Of a stretch of DNA of 64,000 bases, positions 34,524 through 43,063 are shown piece by piece. Under the pieces are notes generated by a model. That model saw only the letters and a list, made by a program, of their open reading frames with translations, searched no databases and had not been told where the DNA came from. This stretch comes from CAWGUU01 sp963825765 (GTDB taxonomy: Bacteria; Actinomycetota; Acidimicrobiia; Acidimicrobiales; AC-14), in NCBI GenBank assembly GCA_963825765.1, contig CAWGUU010000013.1:124001-188000 (forward strand). Reading direction: 5' to 3'. The translations under genes and the position numbers were made by a program. The number at the start of each line of letters is the position of its first letter. Within the stretch, counting starts at the first letter, position 1.

Positions 34524-34894
34524 ACCCTCCCGCCGTGGATGCCACCGAGCCCGACCTGGCCACATGGGTCGACGTGTGCCCGCTCGACGACATCGTTCCC
34601 AACCGCGGCGTCTGCGCCCTCGTCGGCGGCCGCCAGGTGGCCGTGTTCCGCGTGCCCGCCGACGGGTCCGACGACGAGCTGTTCGCCATCTCGAACTACG
34701 ACCCGTTCAGCAAGGCCTTCGTGCTCTCCCGGGGCGTCGTCGGGTCGAGGGGCGACAGGCTGAAGGTGGCCTCGCCCATCTACAAGCAGAGCTTCGACCT
34801 CCGCACCGGCGCCTGCCTGGACGACCCCGAGGTCTCGGTCGGGACCTTCGCCGTCCGGATGGTCGAAGGAATTGTGCAGGTCGCGTCGCCGTGA
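34520..34894 (+). CDS. nirD: Assimilatory nitrite reductase, small subunit
   Basis: A 124-residue Rieske-fold protein of the NirD type, which lacks the Cys/His cluster ligands of true Rieske proteins: WVDVCPLDDIVPNRGVCALV, ISNYDPFSKAFVLSRGVV, ASPIYKQSFDLRTGACLDD. It stabilises NirB. The ATG overlaps the nirB stop (ATGA). The next gene is 100 bases away across two RNA hairpins, so its expression may be uncoupled from the genes after it. Confidence 0.92.
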   Translation: MNPPAVDATEPDLATWVDVCPLDDIVPNRGVCALVGGRQVAVFRVPADGSDDELFAISNYDPFSKAFVLSRGVVGSRGDRLKVASPIYKQSFDLRTGACLDDPEVSVGTFAVRMVEGIVQVASP

Positions 34895-34933
34895 GGGAGC
34901 CGGAGGCGAGCGAACCAATGTGGCGCGCTTCAG

Positions 34934-34997
34934 CCGGCCGCAGGCCGGATGTCACGGATGTCACGGGTACACCACCCGAAGGGGTGGTGCACCCGTG
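34934..34997 (+). promoter_or_regulatory. Tandem RNA hairpins; second one sequesters the next start codon
   Basis: CCGGCC-GCA-GGCCGG at 34934-34948 forms a tight stem-loop. Directly after it, CACGGGTACACCACCC (34962-34977), loop GAAG, and GGGTGGTGCACCCGTG (34982-34997) form a 16-pair stem with one mismatch. The last three bases are the GTG start of the ferredoxin/anchor gene, and the loop side holds AAGGGG, its likely ribosome binding site. Between the hairpins GGATGTCAC is repeated. This could be attenuation, translational control, or an intra-operon terminator. Confidence 0.7.
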
Positions 34998-36548
34998 ACG
35001 CTCGTAAGCGAGCCGGTGGCCGTTCTCCTCACGACCAAGCGCGGGCCCGATCCCGGCGTCGACGAGCGCGGTCCCGAGCTGCTCCCCCTCGACGCCGGGG
35101 AGCAATACCGGTTCTCGTTCGACATGAACCAGTGTGTGGGCTGCCACAGCTGCGAGGTGGCATGTGCGGAGCAGAACGACCTGCCCGTCGACATCGCCTG
35201 GCGGCGGGTCGGCGAGCTGGAGGGCGGGAGCTTCCCCCAGGTCCGCCGGTTCAACCTGTCGATGGCGTGCAACCACTGCCTGGAGCCGACGTGCCTGTCG
35301 GGGTGCCCCACCAACGCCTACACCAAGCTCGACAACGGGATCGTCGCCCACGACGCCGACGAGTGCATCGGCTGCCAGTACTGCATCTGGAACTGCCCGT
35401 ACGAGGTTCCGGTGTACGACAAGGCCAGGCGGATCGTGTCCAAGTGCGACATGTGCCTCCCCCGGCTCGAGGCCGGCCAGGCGCCGGCCTGCGTGCAGTC
35501 GTGCCCGACCAAGGCCATCGGCGTGGAGAAGGTCGACGTCGCCGAATGGCGGGCCGACTACGCCGCCGCCGACGCGCCCGGGCTTCCCCCGGCGAGCATC
35601 ACCCTGTCGACGACGCGGGTCGTCCCGCCCGTGCACGTGCCGGCGGAGACCAGGGCCGTCACCGACTCCCGCGTCAGCCCCGAGGACCCGCACTGGCCCC
35701 TGATCGTCCTTACCCTGCTGACCCAGCTCTCGCTCGGCACGGTCGCCACCACGGTTGCCACCCAGCTGGCGACCTCCGCCGGCCGTGACCCTCTGGCCCG
35801 GGGGGCGGTCGCCGCCCTCGTGGCGGGGGCGGTGGCACTCGCCGCCTCCCTGCTGCACCTGGGTCGGCCGACCAAGGGCCTGAAGGCGCTCCGGAACCTG
35901 CGCCACTCGTGGCTCAGCCGCGAGGTGGCCCTGTTCCCGGTGTTCTCCGCCCTCTCCTTCGCCTACGCCGCGCTGTGGCTGGTGCCCGGGGCGCCGACGG
36001 GCGTGGCCGCGGCCGTGGGTGTGGCGGCCGTCGTGGTCGGAGCCGCGGGCGTCTACGCCAGCGGGCGCATCTACCTGGTCCCGGCCCGGCCGGTGTGGAA
36101 CTCCAGGCGGACCCTCGTCGCCTTCTTCGCCACCGCCCTGGCCACCGGCCCTCCCGTCGCCATCCTGGCCATGGGCGTCGGCCGCCTCGGTCGGGGATGG
36201 GTCGTCGTCCTCGTCGTCGCCGCCGGCGCGGGCGTGCTCGTGCAGCTGGCGGTGGCCCGTCACCTGGCCACGACGGTGAGGAGCCGGGACGACCACCAGC
36301 ACCAGGGCACCGCCCGCCTGCTGGCCGGACCGTTCCAGAACCTGTACTGGTTCCGACTGGCGACGGCCGTGCTCGGCCTGGCCCTGCTGGCCTGGGTGCC
36401 CTTCGGCATGGGCGGACCCGCCGCCGAGGGCCGCCTCGTGCTCGCCCTGGCCCTCGTCGCCGCCGGCGAGCTGGCCGGCCGCTACCTCTTCTACGTGACG
36501 GTCGTGCCCTTCAGCGTCGCCGGGTCCTACCGGGAGGTCTCGGGGTGA
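34995..36548 (+). CDS. Fused 4Fe-4S electron-transfer and membrane-anchor subunit (DmsB-DmsC-like)
   Basis: A 517-residue protein. Residues about 40-200 are a DmsB-type ferredoxin with four cluster motifs: CVGCHSCEVAC, CNHCLEPTCLSGCP, CIGCQYCIWNCP and CDMCLPRLEAGQAPACVQSCP. Residues about 225-515 are eight membrane helices of the DmsC/NrfD-like anchor, with LLHLGRPTKGLKALRNLRHSWLSREV and a long FAGPFQNLYWFR-like segment. In DMSO reductase these are two separate subunits that move electrons from menaquinol. Here the fusion precedes nasA and overlaps it (GTGA), so it probably delivers quinol electrons to NasA. GTG at 34995 lies in a hairpin; starts further upstream read through nirD and are not favoured. 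Confidence 0.82.
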   Translation: MTLVSEPVAVLLTTKRGPDPGVDERGPELLPLDAGEQYRFSFDMNQCVGCHSCEVACAEQNDLPVDIAWRRVGELEGGSFPQVRRFNLSMACNHCLEPTCLSGCPTNAYTKLDNGIVAHDADECIGCQYCIWNCPYEVPVYDKARRIVSKCDMCLPRLEAGQAPACVQSCPTKAIGVEKVDVAEWRADYAAADAPGLPPASITLSTTRVVPPVHVPAETRAVTDSRVSPEDPHWPLIVLTLLTQLSLGTVATTVATQLATSAGRDPLARGAVAALVAGAVALAASLLHLGRPTKGLKALRNLRHSWLSREVALFPVFSALSFAYAALWLVPGAPTGVAAAVGVAAVVVGAAGVYASGRIYLVPARPVWNSRRTLVAFFATALATGPPVAILAMGVGRLGRGWVVVLVVAAGAGVLVQLAVARHLATTVRSRDDHQHQGTARLLAGPFQNLYWFRLATAVLGLALLAWVPFGMGGPAAEGRLVLALALVAAGELAGRYLFYVTVVPFSVAGSYREVSG

Positions 36549-38767
36549 ACCTCGGGGTGAACCAGCCCGCCGCCCGCCCGAGCGCCGGAAAATCGATGGG
36601 CGAGATGCTGGGCCTCGGCCGGCGGTCGCCCGATCCGGCCTACGAGGCCGACGACCGGGGCGGCGTCATGAACGTCACCCGCAAGCCCGACCACTGGGTG
36701 CGGACCACCTGCGGCTACTGCTCGGTGGGCTGCGGGATGCTCCTCGGGGTGCGCGACGGCAAGGCCGTCAGCGTCATGGGCGACCCCGACCATCCGGTGA
36801 ACGAGGGGCGGCTGTGCCCGAAGGGCCTCGCCGAGCACCAGACCATCGACGTCGACGGCCGGCTGACCACACCGCTCGTGCGGCGGATGCGCGGCGGCCT
36901 CCAGCAGCCTGCGACCTGGGACGACGCCATCGCCAAGGTGGTCGGCGGCTTCAGGGACGCGGTCGAGCGCAACGGGCCCGACGCGGTGGCGGTGCTGAGC
37001 ACCGGCCAGCTCGTCACCGAGGAGTTCTACGCCCTCGGCAAGCTGGTGCGGGCCGGTCTGGGCATCCGCCACTACGACGGAAACACCACCCTGTGCATGG
37101 CGAGCGCGGCCGCCGGCTACAAGCGCACGTTCGGCAGCGACGGCCCCCCCGGCGCCTACGCCGACCTCGACCGGGCCGACTGCATCCTGCTGGTGGGCGC
37201 CAACGTGGCCGACAACCATCCGCTGCTGGCGCCCAGGGTGCTGGGCAACAGGAGCGCCACGGTGATCGTCGTCGACCCCAGGGTCACCAAGACGGCGATG
37301 ATGGCCGACCTCCACCTGGCCATCCGCCCCCGCACCGACATCACCCTGCTCAACGGGATGCTGAAGATCCTGATCGACGAGGGCCTGGTGGACGTGGAGT
37401 ACGTCGCCGCCCACACCGAGGGCTTCGCCGAGCTGGCCGCCCACGTGGCGTCCTACGACCTCGCACGGGTGGCCGCCGAGTGCGGCGTGGAGCCGCTGGC
37501 GGTCCGCCAGGCGGCGCTGGCCTTCGGCCATGCCAGGCGGGCCACCGCGGCGTGGACCATGGGGGTCAACCACTCGGTCCAGGGCACAGAGACCGTCACC
37601 CTCCTCAACTCGCTGTGCCTGATCACCGGCAACATCGGCAAGGAGGGGGCGTCGCCGTTCTCCATCACCGGCCAGTGCAACGCCATGGGCACCCGCGAGG
37701 CGGGCTCCACCGCCTCGCTTCCGGGGTACCGGGCGTGGGAGGACGAGGCCGCCCGGGCCGAGGTCGCCGCCCTGTGGGACCTGCCCGTGGACCGGCTGCC
37801 GGCGGTGCGGGGCAGGGCCTACCCGGACATCATCGACGGCGTCCTCGACGGCACCATCACCGCCCTGTGGATCATCGCCACCAACCCACCCGTCTCCTTC
37901 CCCAACCGGGGGCGCCTGGAGCGGGCGTTGTCCAACCTCGACATGCTGGTCGTGCAGGACGGCTACACCACACCCACGACCGCCCTGGCCGACGTCGTGC
38001 TGCCGGCCGCGGTGTGGGGTGAGAAGGACGGGACGTACACCAACTCCGAACGCCGGGTGTCCCGGGTGCGCAAGGCGGTCGAGCCGCCCGGGCTGGCCCG
38101 TTCCGACTTCGACATCTTCCTGGCCGTGGCCGAGGCCGCCGGGGTGACCGACGACGTCTACCCGGGCTGGAAGGGACCGGAGGACGCCTTCGAGGAGTGG
38201 ACGCGGGTGTCGGCCGGGCGGCTGTGCGACTACAGCGGCATCACGTGGGACCGCATCGACGTCGCCGGCGGCGTCCAGTGGCCCTGCCAGCCGGACACAC
38301 CCGACCCGGCCGGCACTCCTCGGCTCTACGCCGACGGCGGGTTCCCGAACCCGTCGGGCAAGGCCAAGCTGTGGTGCGTCTCGTCGGAACCGGTCCGCGA
38401 CGCTCCCAACCAGCACTTTCCCTTCATGCTCAACACCGGCCGCACCGTCGAGCACTGGCACACCCGCACCAAGACGGGCAGGGTCGACATCCTGGAGAAG
38501 CTGGCCCCCGAGGGCTGGGTGGAGGTCAACCCGGCCGACGCCGAGAAGCTGAGCGTGGCCGCCGGCGACAGGGTGAGCCTCGAGTCCCGCCGGGGGGCGG
38601 TGGACGGCGTGGTGGTCCGGGTGACCGCCACCGTCCGGGAAGGCGAGGTGTTCGTGCCGTTCCACTACGACGAGTGGTGCGTGAACCGGCTCACCGTCGA
38701 CGAGTTCGACCCGATCTCGCGGGAACCCAACTACAAGCAGTCCGCTGTACGCATCGTCGTGAAATGA
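36545..38767 (+). CDS. nasA: Molybdopterin nitrate reductase, NasA/NarB type
   Basis: Reduces nitrate to nitrite. The 740-residue enzyme has an N-terminal 4Fe-4S site (TTCGYCSVGCGM, then GRLCPKG about 28 residues on), the bis-MGD folds (GNTTLCMASAAAGYKRTFGSDG, WTMGVNHSVQGTET, ITGNIGKEGASPFSITGQCN) and the C-terminal dinucleotide-binding domain (LNTGRTVEHWHTRTKTGR, FVPFHYDEW). Cys in NTTLCM is the likely Mo ligand. No Tat signal is present, so it is cytoplasmic. GTG at 36545 overlaps the anchor gene. It has no C-terminal 2Fe-2S domain. The last codons are partly repeated just after the stop (see repeat at 38750). Confidence 0.9.
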   Translation: MNLGVNQPAARPSAGKSMGEMLGLGRRSPDPAYEADDRGGVMNVTRKPDHWVRTTCGYCSVGCGMLLGVRDGKAVSVMGDPDHPVNEGRLCPKGLAEHQTIDVDGRLTTPLVRRMRGGLQQPATWDDAIAKVVGGFRDAVERNGPDAVAVLSTGQLVTEEFYALGKLVRAGLGIRHYDGNTTLCMASAAAGYKRTFGSDGPPGAYADLDRADCILLVGANVADNHPLLAPRVLGNRSATVIVVDPRVTKTAMMADLHLAIRPRTDITLLNGMLKILIDEGLVDVEYVAAHTEGFAELAAHVASYDLARVAAECGVEPLAVRQAALAFGHARRATAAWTMGVNHSVQGTETVTLLNSLCLITGNIGKEGASPFSITGQCNAMGTREAGSTASLPGYRAWEDEAARAEVAALWDLPVDRLPAVRGRAYPDIIDGVLDGTITALWIIATNPPVSFPNRGRLERALSNLDMLVVQDGYTTPTTALADVVLPAAVWGEKDGTYTNSERRVSRVRKAVEPPGLARSDFDIFLAVAEAAGVTDDVYPGWKGPEDAFEEWTRVSAGRLCDYSGITWDRIDVAGGVQWPCQPDTPDPAGTPRLYADGGFPNPSGKAKLWCVSSEPVRDAPNQHFPFMLNTGRTVEHWHTRTKTGRVDILEKLAPEGWVEVNPADAEKLSVAAGDRVSLESRRGAVDGVVVRVTATVREGEVFVPFHYDEWCVNRLTVDEFDPISREPNYKQSAVRIVVK

Positions 38768-38789
38768 CAGTTCGCATCGTCGTGAAATC
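38750..38789 (+). repeat. Short tandem duplication at the 3' end of nasA
   Basis: CGCATCGTCGTGAAAT occurs at 38750-38765 and again at 38772-38787, a 22-base period. The first copy codes for the last residues RIVVK and the stop; the second lies just after it. It looks like a recent slip duplication. Confidence 0.7.
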
Positions 38790-38869
38790 AGGGCGCAGCG
38801 CCCCGAAGTTGCGGTAGCTGTACCGTTCTCCCACCGGCGGGCGACCATCGACGTGGGAGGGGCTGCGGG

Positions 38870-39691
38870 ATGAAGGACGACGCGGTACTACCGGCGACCC
38901 GAGCCCTCGCGGCGTTCATCGTGCCCTTCCTCGTGGTCGCCTTCGTCGTGCTCTACTTCCTGCCCGGGGACACCGACCGGTGGTTCGCGTGGACGATCAA
39001 CCCGGAGATGACCCCGATGACGCTCGGGGCCGTCTACCTGGGCGGCGCCTACTTCTTCGTGCGGGCCTTCAAGGCGACCACCTGGCACACGATCAAGGCG
39101 GGATTCGTGGCCGTCGGGACGTTCGCCACGTTGATGGGCGTGGCCACGATCCTCCACTGGGACCGCTTCAACCACAGTCACGTGGCCTTCTGGCTCTGGG
39201 GCGGGCTGTACTTCACGACCCCGTTCCTCGTCTGGGGCGTGTGGGCGGCCAACCAGCGGCGGGGCACGTCGCCGGGGCCCGACGACCTCATGCTGCCGCC
39301 GGTGGCCCGGTGGGCCATTGCCGGCACCGGCGTCCTCGCGGTCGCCGCCGGACTCGTCCTCTTCCTCCTGCCCGAACGGGCGATCGACGTGTGGCCCTGG
39401 ACGCTCACCCCGCTGACGTCCCGCGTGATGGGCGCCCTCTTCATGCTCGGCATCGCCGAGGTCGGCGTGCTCGCCGACGGACGATGGAGCGCGGCCCGGC
39501 TCATGCTCCAGGTCCAGGCGTTCATGCTCACCCTGATCCTCGTCGCCGCCGCCCGCGCCCGCTCCGAGTTCGACACGTCGAGGCCCATGACCTGGCTGCT
39601 GCTGGGCGGCTTCGTGGCCGCCCTGGCCGCGGCCGCCGCCATTTCCGTCGCCATGGACCGCCGGGCCGCCGCCGGCAGTCCCGTTTCCTGA
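38870..39691 (+). CDS. Polytopic membrane protein with internal duplication
   Basis: A 273-residue protein with about eight helices. Two halves share a pattern: LPGDTDRWFAWTINPEMTPM-TLGAVYLGGAYFFVRA near residue 30 and LPERAIDVWPWTLTPLTSRVMGALFMLGIAEVGVLA near residue 168. The halves suggest an ancient duplication. Function is unknown. ATG at 38870 follows GGGAGGGG; TACCGT at 38821-38826 is a plausible -10. It is convergent with gmd. Confidence 0.7.
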   Translation: MKDDAVLPATRALAAFIVPFLVVAFVVLYFLPGDTDRWFAWTINPEMTPMTLGAVYLGGAYFFVRAFKATTWHTIKAGFVAVGTFATLMGVATILHWDRFNHSHVAFWLWGGLYFTTPFLVWGVWAANQRRGTSPGPDDLMLPPVARWAIAGTGVLAVAAGLVLFLLPERAIDVWPWTLTPLTSRVMGALFMLGIAEVGVLADGRWSAARLMLQVQAFMLTLILVAAARARSEFDTSRPMTWLLLGGFVAALAAAAAISVAMDRRAAAGSPVS

Positions 39692-39703
39692 CCGGCGAGC
39701 CGA

Positions 39704-40693
39704 TCAGTGGATGTGTCTGGAGGCCTCCACCTTCAGGTCGTTGTCCACCATCATGGTGACAAGCTCCTCGAACTCGACCCTGGGCTTCCAGCCCAGGTCC
39801 CGGTGGGCCTTGGAGGCGTCGCCGGTGAGGATGTCGACCTCGGCCGGGCGGGTGAAGCGGGGATCGGTGGTGACCAGGTGCTCCCAGTCGTCGATGCCGA
39901 CGGCGCCGAAGGCGGCCACCAGCAGGTCGTGGATGGTGTGGGTCTGGCCAGTGGCGATCACGTAGTCGTCGGGCTCGTCGCGCTGGAGCATGAGCCACAT
40001 GGCCTCGCAGAAGTCCCCGGCGAAGCCCCAGTCCCGGGCGGCGTCGAGGTTGCCCAGGGCCAGGCCCTCCTGCAGGCCCAGCTTGATGCGGGCCACGCCG
40101 TTGGAGACCTTGCGGGTGACGAACTCCAGGCCCCGGCGGGGGCTCTCGTGGTTGAAACAGATGCCCGAGCAGGCGAACAGGCCGTAGGCCTCCCGGTAGT
40201 TGACGGTGGTGAAGTGGCCGAAGACCTTTGCCGCCCCGTAGGGCGAGCGGGGGTGGAACGGGGTGGCCTCGGTCTGGGGAGTCTCGCGGACCTTGCCGAA
40301 CATCTCCGACGACGACGCCTGGTAGAAGCGCACCTGGTTCTCGGACCCGGCCCCGCCCACCACCCGGATGGCCTCCAGCATGCGCAGCACGCCCAGGCCG
40401 GTGATGTCGGCGGTGAGCTCGGGCTGGCGGAACGACAGGGCCACGAAGCTGATGGCGCCGAGGTTGTAGACCTCGTCGGGCTGAACGGCCTCGATCACCG
40501 CGATCAGCGAGGACAGGTCCTGGAGGTCGCCCTCGACCAATTCGAGCTCGGGGGTCTCCTCCTGCACCATCGCCGCCTTGGGGTTGTTCTGCCCCCGGAC
40601 CATGCCGAAGACGTCGTACCCCTTGGAGACCAGTAGCTGGGCCATGTAGCGGCCGTCCTGACCGGTGATACCGGTGATCAGAGCACGGGGCAC
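39704..40693 (-). CDS. gmd: GDP-mannose 4,6-dehydratase
   Basis: Converts GDP-mannose to GDP-4-keto-6-deoxymannose, a precursor of fucose, rhamnose and related envelope sugars. The 329-residue SDR enzyme has the NADP loop ITGITGQDGRYMAQLL, the pair NLGAISFV/SSSEMFGK, the YGAAKVFGH catalytic Tyr-x3-Lys and NHESPRRGLEFVTRK. GTG at 40693 gives the family's usual start (PRALITGITGQDG) and lies seven bases after TAGTTT; TTG at 40702 is the alternative. No partner epimerase gene is near; the neighbour across the shared promoter is a VanW-type envelope gene. Confidence 0.93.
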   Translation of the reverse strand: MPRALITGITGQDGRYMAQLLVSKGYDVFGMVRGQNNPKAAMVQEETPELELVEGDLQDLSSLIAVIEAVQPDEVYNLGAISFVALSFRQPELTADITGLGVLRMLEAIRVVGGAGSENQVRFYQASSSEMFGKVRETPQTEATPFHPRSPYGAAKVFGHFTTVNYREAYGLFACSGICFNHESPRRGLEFVTRKVSNGVARIKLGLQEGLALGNLDAARDWGFAGDFCEAMWLMLQRDEPDDYVIATGQTHTIHDLLVAAFGAVGIDDWEHLVTTDPRFTRPAEVDILTGDASKAHRDLGWKPRVEFEELVTMMVDNDLKVEASRHIH

Positions 40694-40700
40694 ATGGTGC

Positions 40701-40748
40701 AAACTAGCTGACGGTCGCGGTGCCGAATGCGGGCCGGACGCCTAGCCT
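40701..40748. promoter_or_regulatory. Divergent promoter between gmd and the VanW-type gene
   Basis: TAGTTT (minus strand, 40706-40701) precedes the gmd GTG by seven bases. TAGCCT (plus strand, 40743-40748) precedes the VanW-type GTG at 40758 by nine. Both therefore look like -10 elements of leaderless or near-leaderless mRNAs. The two hexamers are 36 bases apart, so the polymerases would compete. Confidence 0.5.
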
Positions 40749-40757
40749 GGGGGGTGA

Positions 40758-42626
40758 GTGGACCAGACCAGCAAGCGGGCGGATGGGACACCCGGCCCAC
40801 CAACCCTGCCTCCCGATCCGGACGTGACCCATGATGCGGCGGACAGCACCACGGTCAGGAGACGGCCCGACGACACGCGGGCGGTCCCGCACGTCGGCGC
40901 GGCCGACACCACGGAGCAGCTCGCCATGACCGGGAACCCGCCGCCGCGCCAGCGGCGCGACTGGTCGCGTGGTCGGCGGCGGTCGCTCGTCGCCCTCGTC
41001 CTGGTGGGCGCGGCGGCAGGCATGGTGGCGGTGGTGTGGGCCGCCGACAACCAGTCCCACAAGTCGGTCGTCGCCCGCAACGTCACCCTTGTCGACCGTC
41101 CCATCGGCGGTCTCGACCGTCCTGCGGTGGCGGCGGTGGTGGCCGAGCTGTCCCAGGAGTACGCCGGCGCGGAGGTGGACGTCAGGGCGCCGTCGGGGGG
41201 CTTCAAGGCCGGGGCCACCGACCTGGGCCTCACCGTCGACCAGGCCGGCACCACCGACGCCGCCTTCGCGGTAGGCGACCAGGGCTTCGTCCTCGTCCGC
41301 GTCTGGAACTGGGCCAAGAGCTTCGTCTCCTCCCGGCCCGCCCCGGTGGTCGTGAACGTCGACCAGCGCCCCGTGCGCCGGCTCGTCGCCGAGCTGGACA
41401 AGGACCGGGTGCCGGCCGTCGAGCCGACGATCACCGCCAAGGACGGCACGATGGTGGCGCTCCCGGGCAAGGACGGCGAAGGCCTCGACCCGGCTGCGTT
41501 GGTCCGGGGCCTGAGCAGCGCCGCGTCGAAGGGTCTCCCGCTCGTGGTCACCGTCGGGAGGACGTCGGTGCCACCGCAGTTCGGCCTCGAGGACGCCGAG
41601 AAGCTGGCGGCCGAGGCCGAGCAGCTGGCCGCCGGCGGGCTGGACGTGGTGGCGGCGGGCACCGCCGCCACGCTGCCGGCCGAGACCATCCGCAGCTGGC
41701 TGTCGTCGAAGGTCACCGACGAGGGCCTCAAGGTGGCCGTCGACTCCAAGAAGGCGCCCGAGGCCCTCGGCGAGCTGCTCCCCGACGCCGGCAAGAAGCC
41801 CGTCAACGCCGGGTTCTCGGCCAGCGGCGGCACCGTCAACATCACGCCGGCGGCGACGGGCACCAAGTGCTGCGCGCCGGAGGCAGCCGCGGTGGTGGAG
41901 AACGCCCTGCTCAACCGGGCCGCCATCGCCGCCCCGGTGGAGCTGCCCCTGCGGACGGTGGAGCCCGATCGGACCGAGGACGGGGCCCGGAAGCTGGGGG
42001 TGGTCGAGCCGATCGGGAGCTTCACCACCAACCACGCCGCCGGCGAGCCCCGGGTCCAGAACATCCACCGCATGGCCGACCTCGTCCAGGGTGCGGTCAT
42101 CGAGCCCGGCGAGTCGTTCTCGCTGAACGGGTACGTGGGCGAACGCACCATCGCCAAGGGCTTCGTCGCCGCTCCCTACATCGACGCCGATATGAAGTTC
42201 GGCCAGGACGTGGGGGGCGGGGTGTCGCAGTTCTCGACCACCCTGTTCAACGCCGCTTTCTTCGGCGGCCTGGACATCACCAGCTACGGCATGCACGGCC
42301 TGTACATCTCCAGGTATCCCTACGGCCGCGAGGCCACCCTGAACTACCCCGGCCTCGACCTGAAGCTCCGCAACTCCACGCCGTACGGGGTGCTGATCTG
42401 GCCCACCTACACCGGCACGTCGATCACCGTCACCCTGTACTCCACCAAGTCGGTGTCGGGCGAGCAGACGAACCAGACCAAGGAGGATTCGCCGAGTGCC
42501 ACCGAGGGCGAGGCGCCGTGCACGCGGGTCATCACCGAGCGCACCCGCACCTGGGCCGACGGGCACAAGACAACCGACACCTTCCGAGCGCTCTACTCGC
42601 CCAAGGAGGGCGTGAAATGCAGATGA
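40758..42626 (+). CDS. VanW-family envelope protein with peptidoglycan-binding-like domains
   Basis: A 622-residue protein. A cytoplasmic Pro/Arg-rich head precedes one helix (RRSLVALVLVGAAAGMVAVVWAA, near 73-95). A large outside part follows, probably with two PG_binding_4-like repeats (NVTLVDRPIGGLDRPAVAAVV onward). The VanW domain is at about 415-565: ADLVQGAVIEPGESFSLNGY, FGQDVGGGVSQFSTTLFNAAF and YGREATLNYPGLDLKLRN. VanW proteins occur with vancomycin resistance clusters and in many envelopes; the exact role is unknown. GTG at 40758 is divergent from gmd. Confidence 0.85.
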   Translation: MDQTSKRADGTPGPPTLPPDPDVTHDAADSTTVRRRPDDTRAVPHVGAADTTEQLAMTGNPPPRQRRDWSRGRRRSLVALVLVGAAAGMVAVVWAADNQSHKSVVARNVTLVDRPIGGLDRPAVAAVVAELSQEYAGAEVDVRAPSGGFKAGATDLGLTVDQAGTTDAAFAVGDQGFVLVRVWNWAKSFVSSRPAPVVVNVDQRPVRRLVAELDKDRVPAVEPTITAKDGTMVALPGKDGEGLDPAALVRGLSSAASKGLPLVVTVGRTSVPPQFGLEDAEKLAAEAEQLAAGGLDVVAAGTAATLPAETIRSWLSSKVTDEGLKVAVDSKKAPEALGELLPDAGKKPVNAGFSASGGTVNITPAATGTKCCAPEAAAVVENALLNRAAIAAPVELPLRTVEPDRTEDGARKLGVVEPIGSFTTNHAAGEPRVQNIHRMADLVQGAVIEPGESFSLNGYVGERTIAKGFVAAPYIDADMKFGQDVGGGVSQFSTTLFNAAFFGGLDITSYGMHGLYISRYPYGREATLNYPGLDLKLRNSTPYGVLIWPTYTGTSITVTLYSTKSVSGEQTNQTKEDSPSATEGEAPCTRVITERTRTWADGHKTTDTFRALYSPKEGVKCR

Positions 42627-42647
42627 CGGGCATCCCGGGACGCAGCC

Positions 42648-43034
42648 ATGTCTGAGCTGGAGGGAGGCGGCAAGGCGGCGGCCACCGCCATCGCCGTGGG
42701 CCGCATCGGCCTGGGAGTGGCCTTCACCCTTGCGCCGAAGCTCGCGCTGAAGGCCTGGCCCGGCCGGGGCGCGGGCGACGACCCGACCGTCCGGTTCCTG
42801 GCCAGGTCGACGGGCGGGCGGGACCTTGCCATCGGCGTCGGCACCCTGATGGCCATCCAGAAGGACGCACCGGTGCGGGGCTGGCTGGAGGCCGGGATGC
42901 TGGCCGACGCCGCCGACGTCCTCGCCATCCTGGTGGTTCTTCGCTCGATGCCGAAGCTGAAGGCCCTGTTCGCGCTGCTCTCGGCGGTGGGATCGATCGT
43001 CGCCTCCCGGCGCGCCATCGCCTCCCTGTCCTGA
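42648..43034 (+). CDS. Small membrane-associated protein, unknown function
   Basis: A 128-residue protein with about four weakly hydrophobic helices (AIAVGRIGLGVAFTLAPKLALKAW, ADVLAILVVLRSM, ALFALLSAVGSIVASRRA) and a short GRDLAIGVGTLMA segment. Similar small proteins occur in actinobacteria as DUF4267-like; the assignment is weak. It precedes the oxidoreductase gene by 29 bases. Confidence 0.55.
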   Translation: MSELEGGGKAAATAIAVGRIGLGVAFTLAPKLALKAWPGRGAGDDPTVRFLARSTGGRDLAIGVGTLMAIQKDAPVRGWLEAGMLADAADVLAILVVLRSMPKLKALFALLSAVGSIVASRRAIASLS

Positions 43035-43063
43035 TCGGTCCCCGTTGAACGGAGGTGTGGCGG

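Noticed and set aside
34872..34994. Upstream GTG start for the ferredoxin/anchor gene
   Set aside because: It would translate through the hairpins and overlap nirD, and adds a non-conserved Cys-rich head; GTG 34995 gives the normal N-terminus.
40694..40702. TTG start for gmd at 40702
   Set aside because: GTG at 40693 gives the standard first residues of the family and lies at the leaderless distance from TAGTTT; the TTG overlaps that -10 region.
43055..43063. GTG start at 43055 for the geranylgeranyl-reductase-like gene
   Set aside because: That GTG is part of the GGAGGT ribosome site; TTG at 43064 has the correct spacing.
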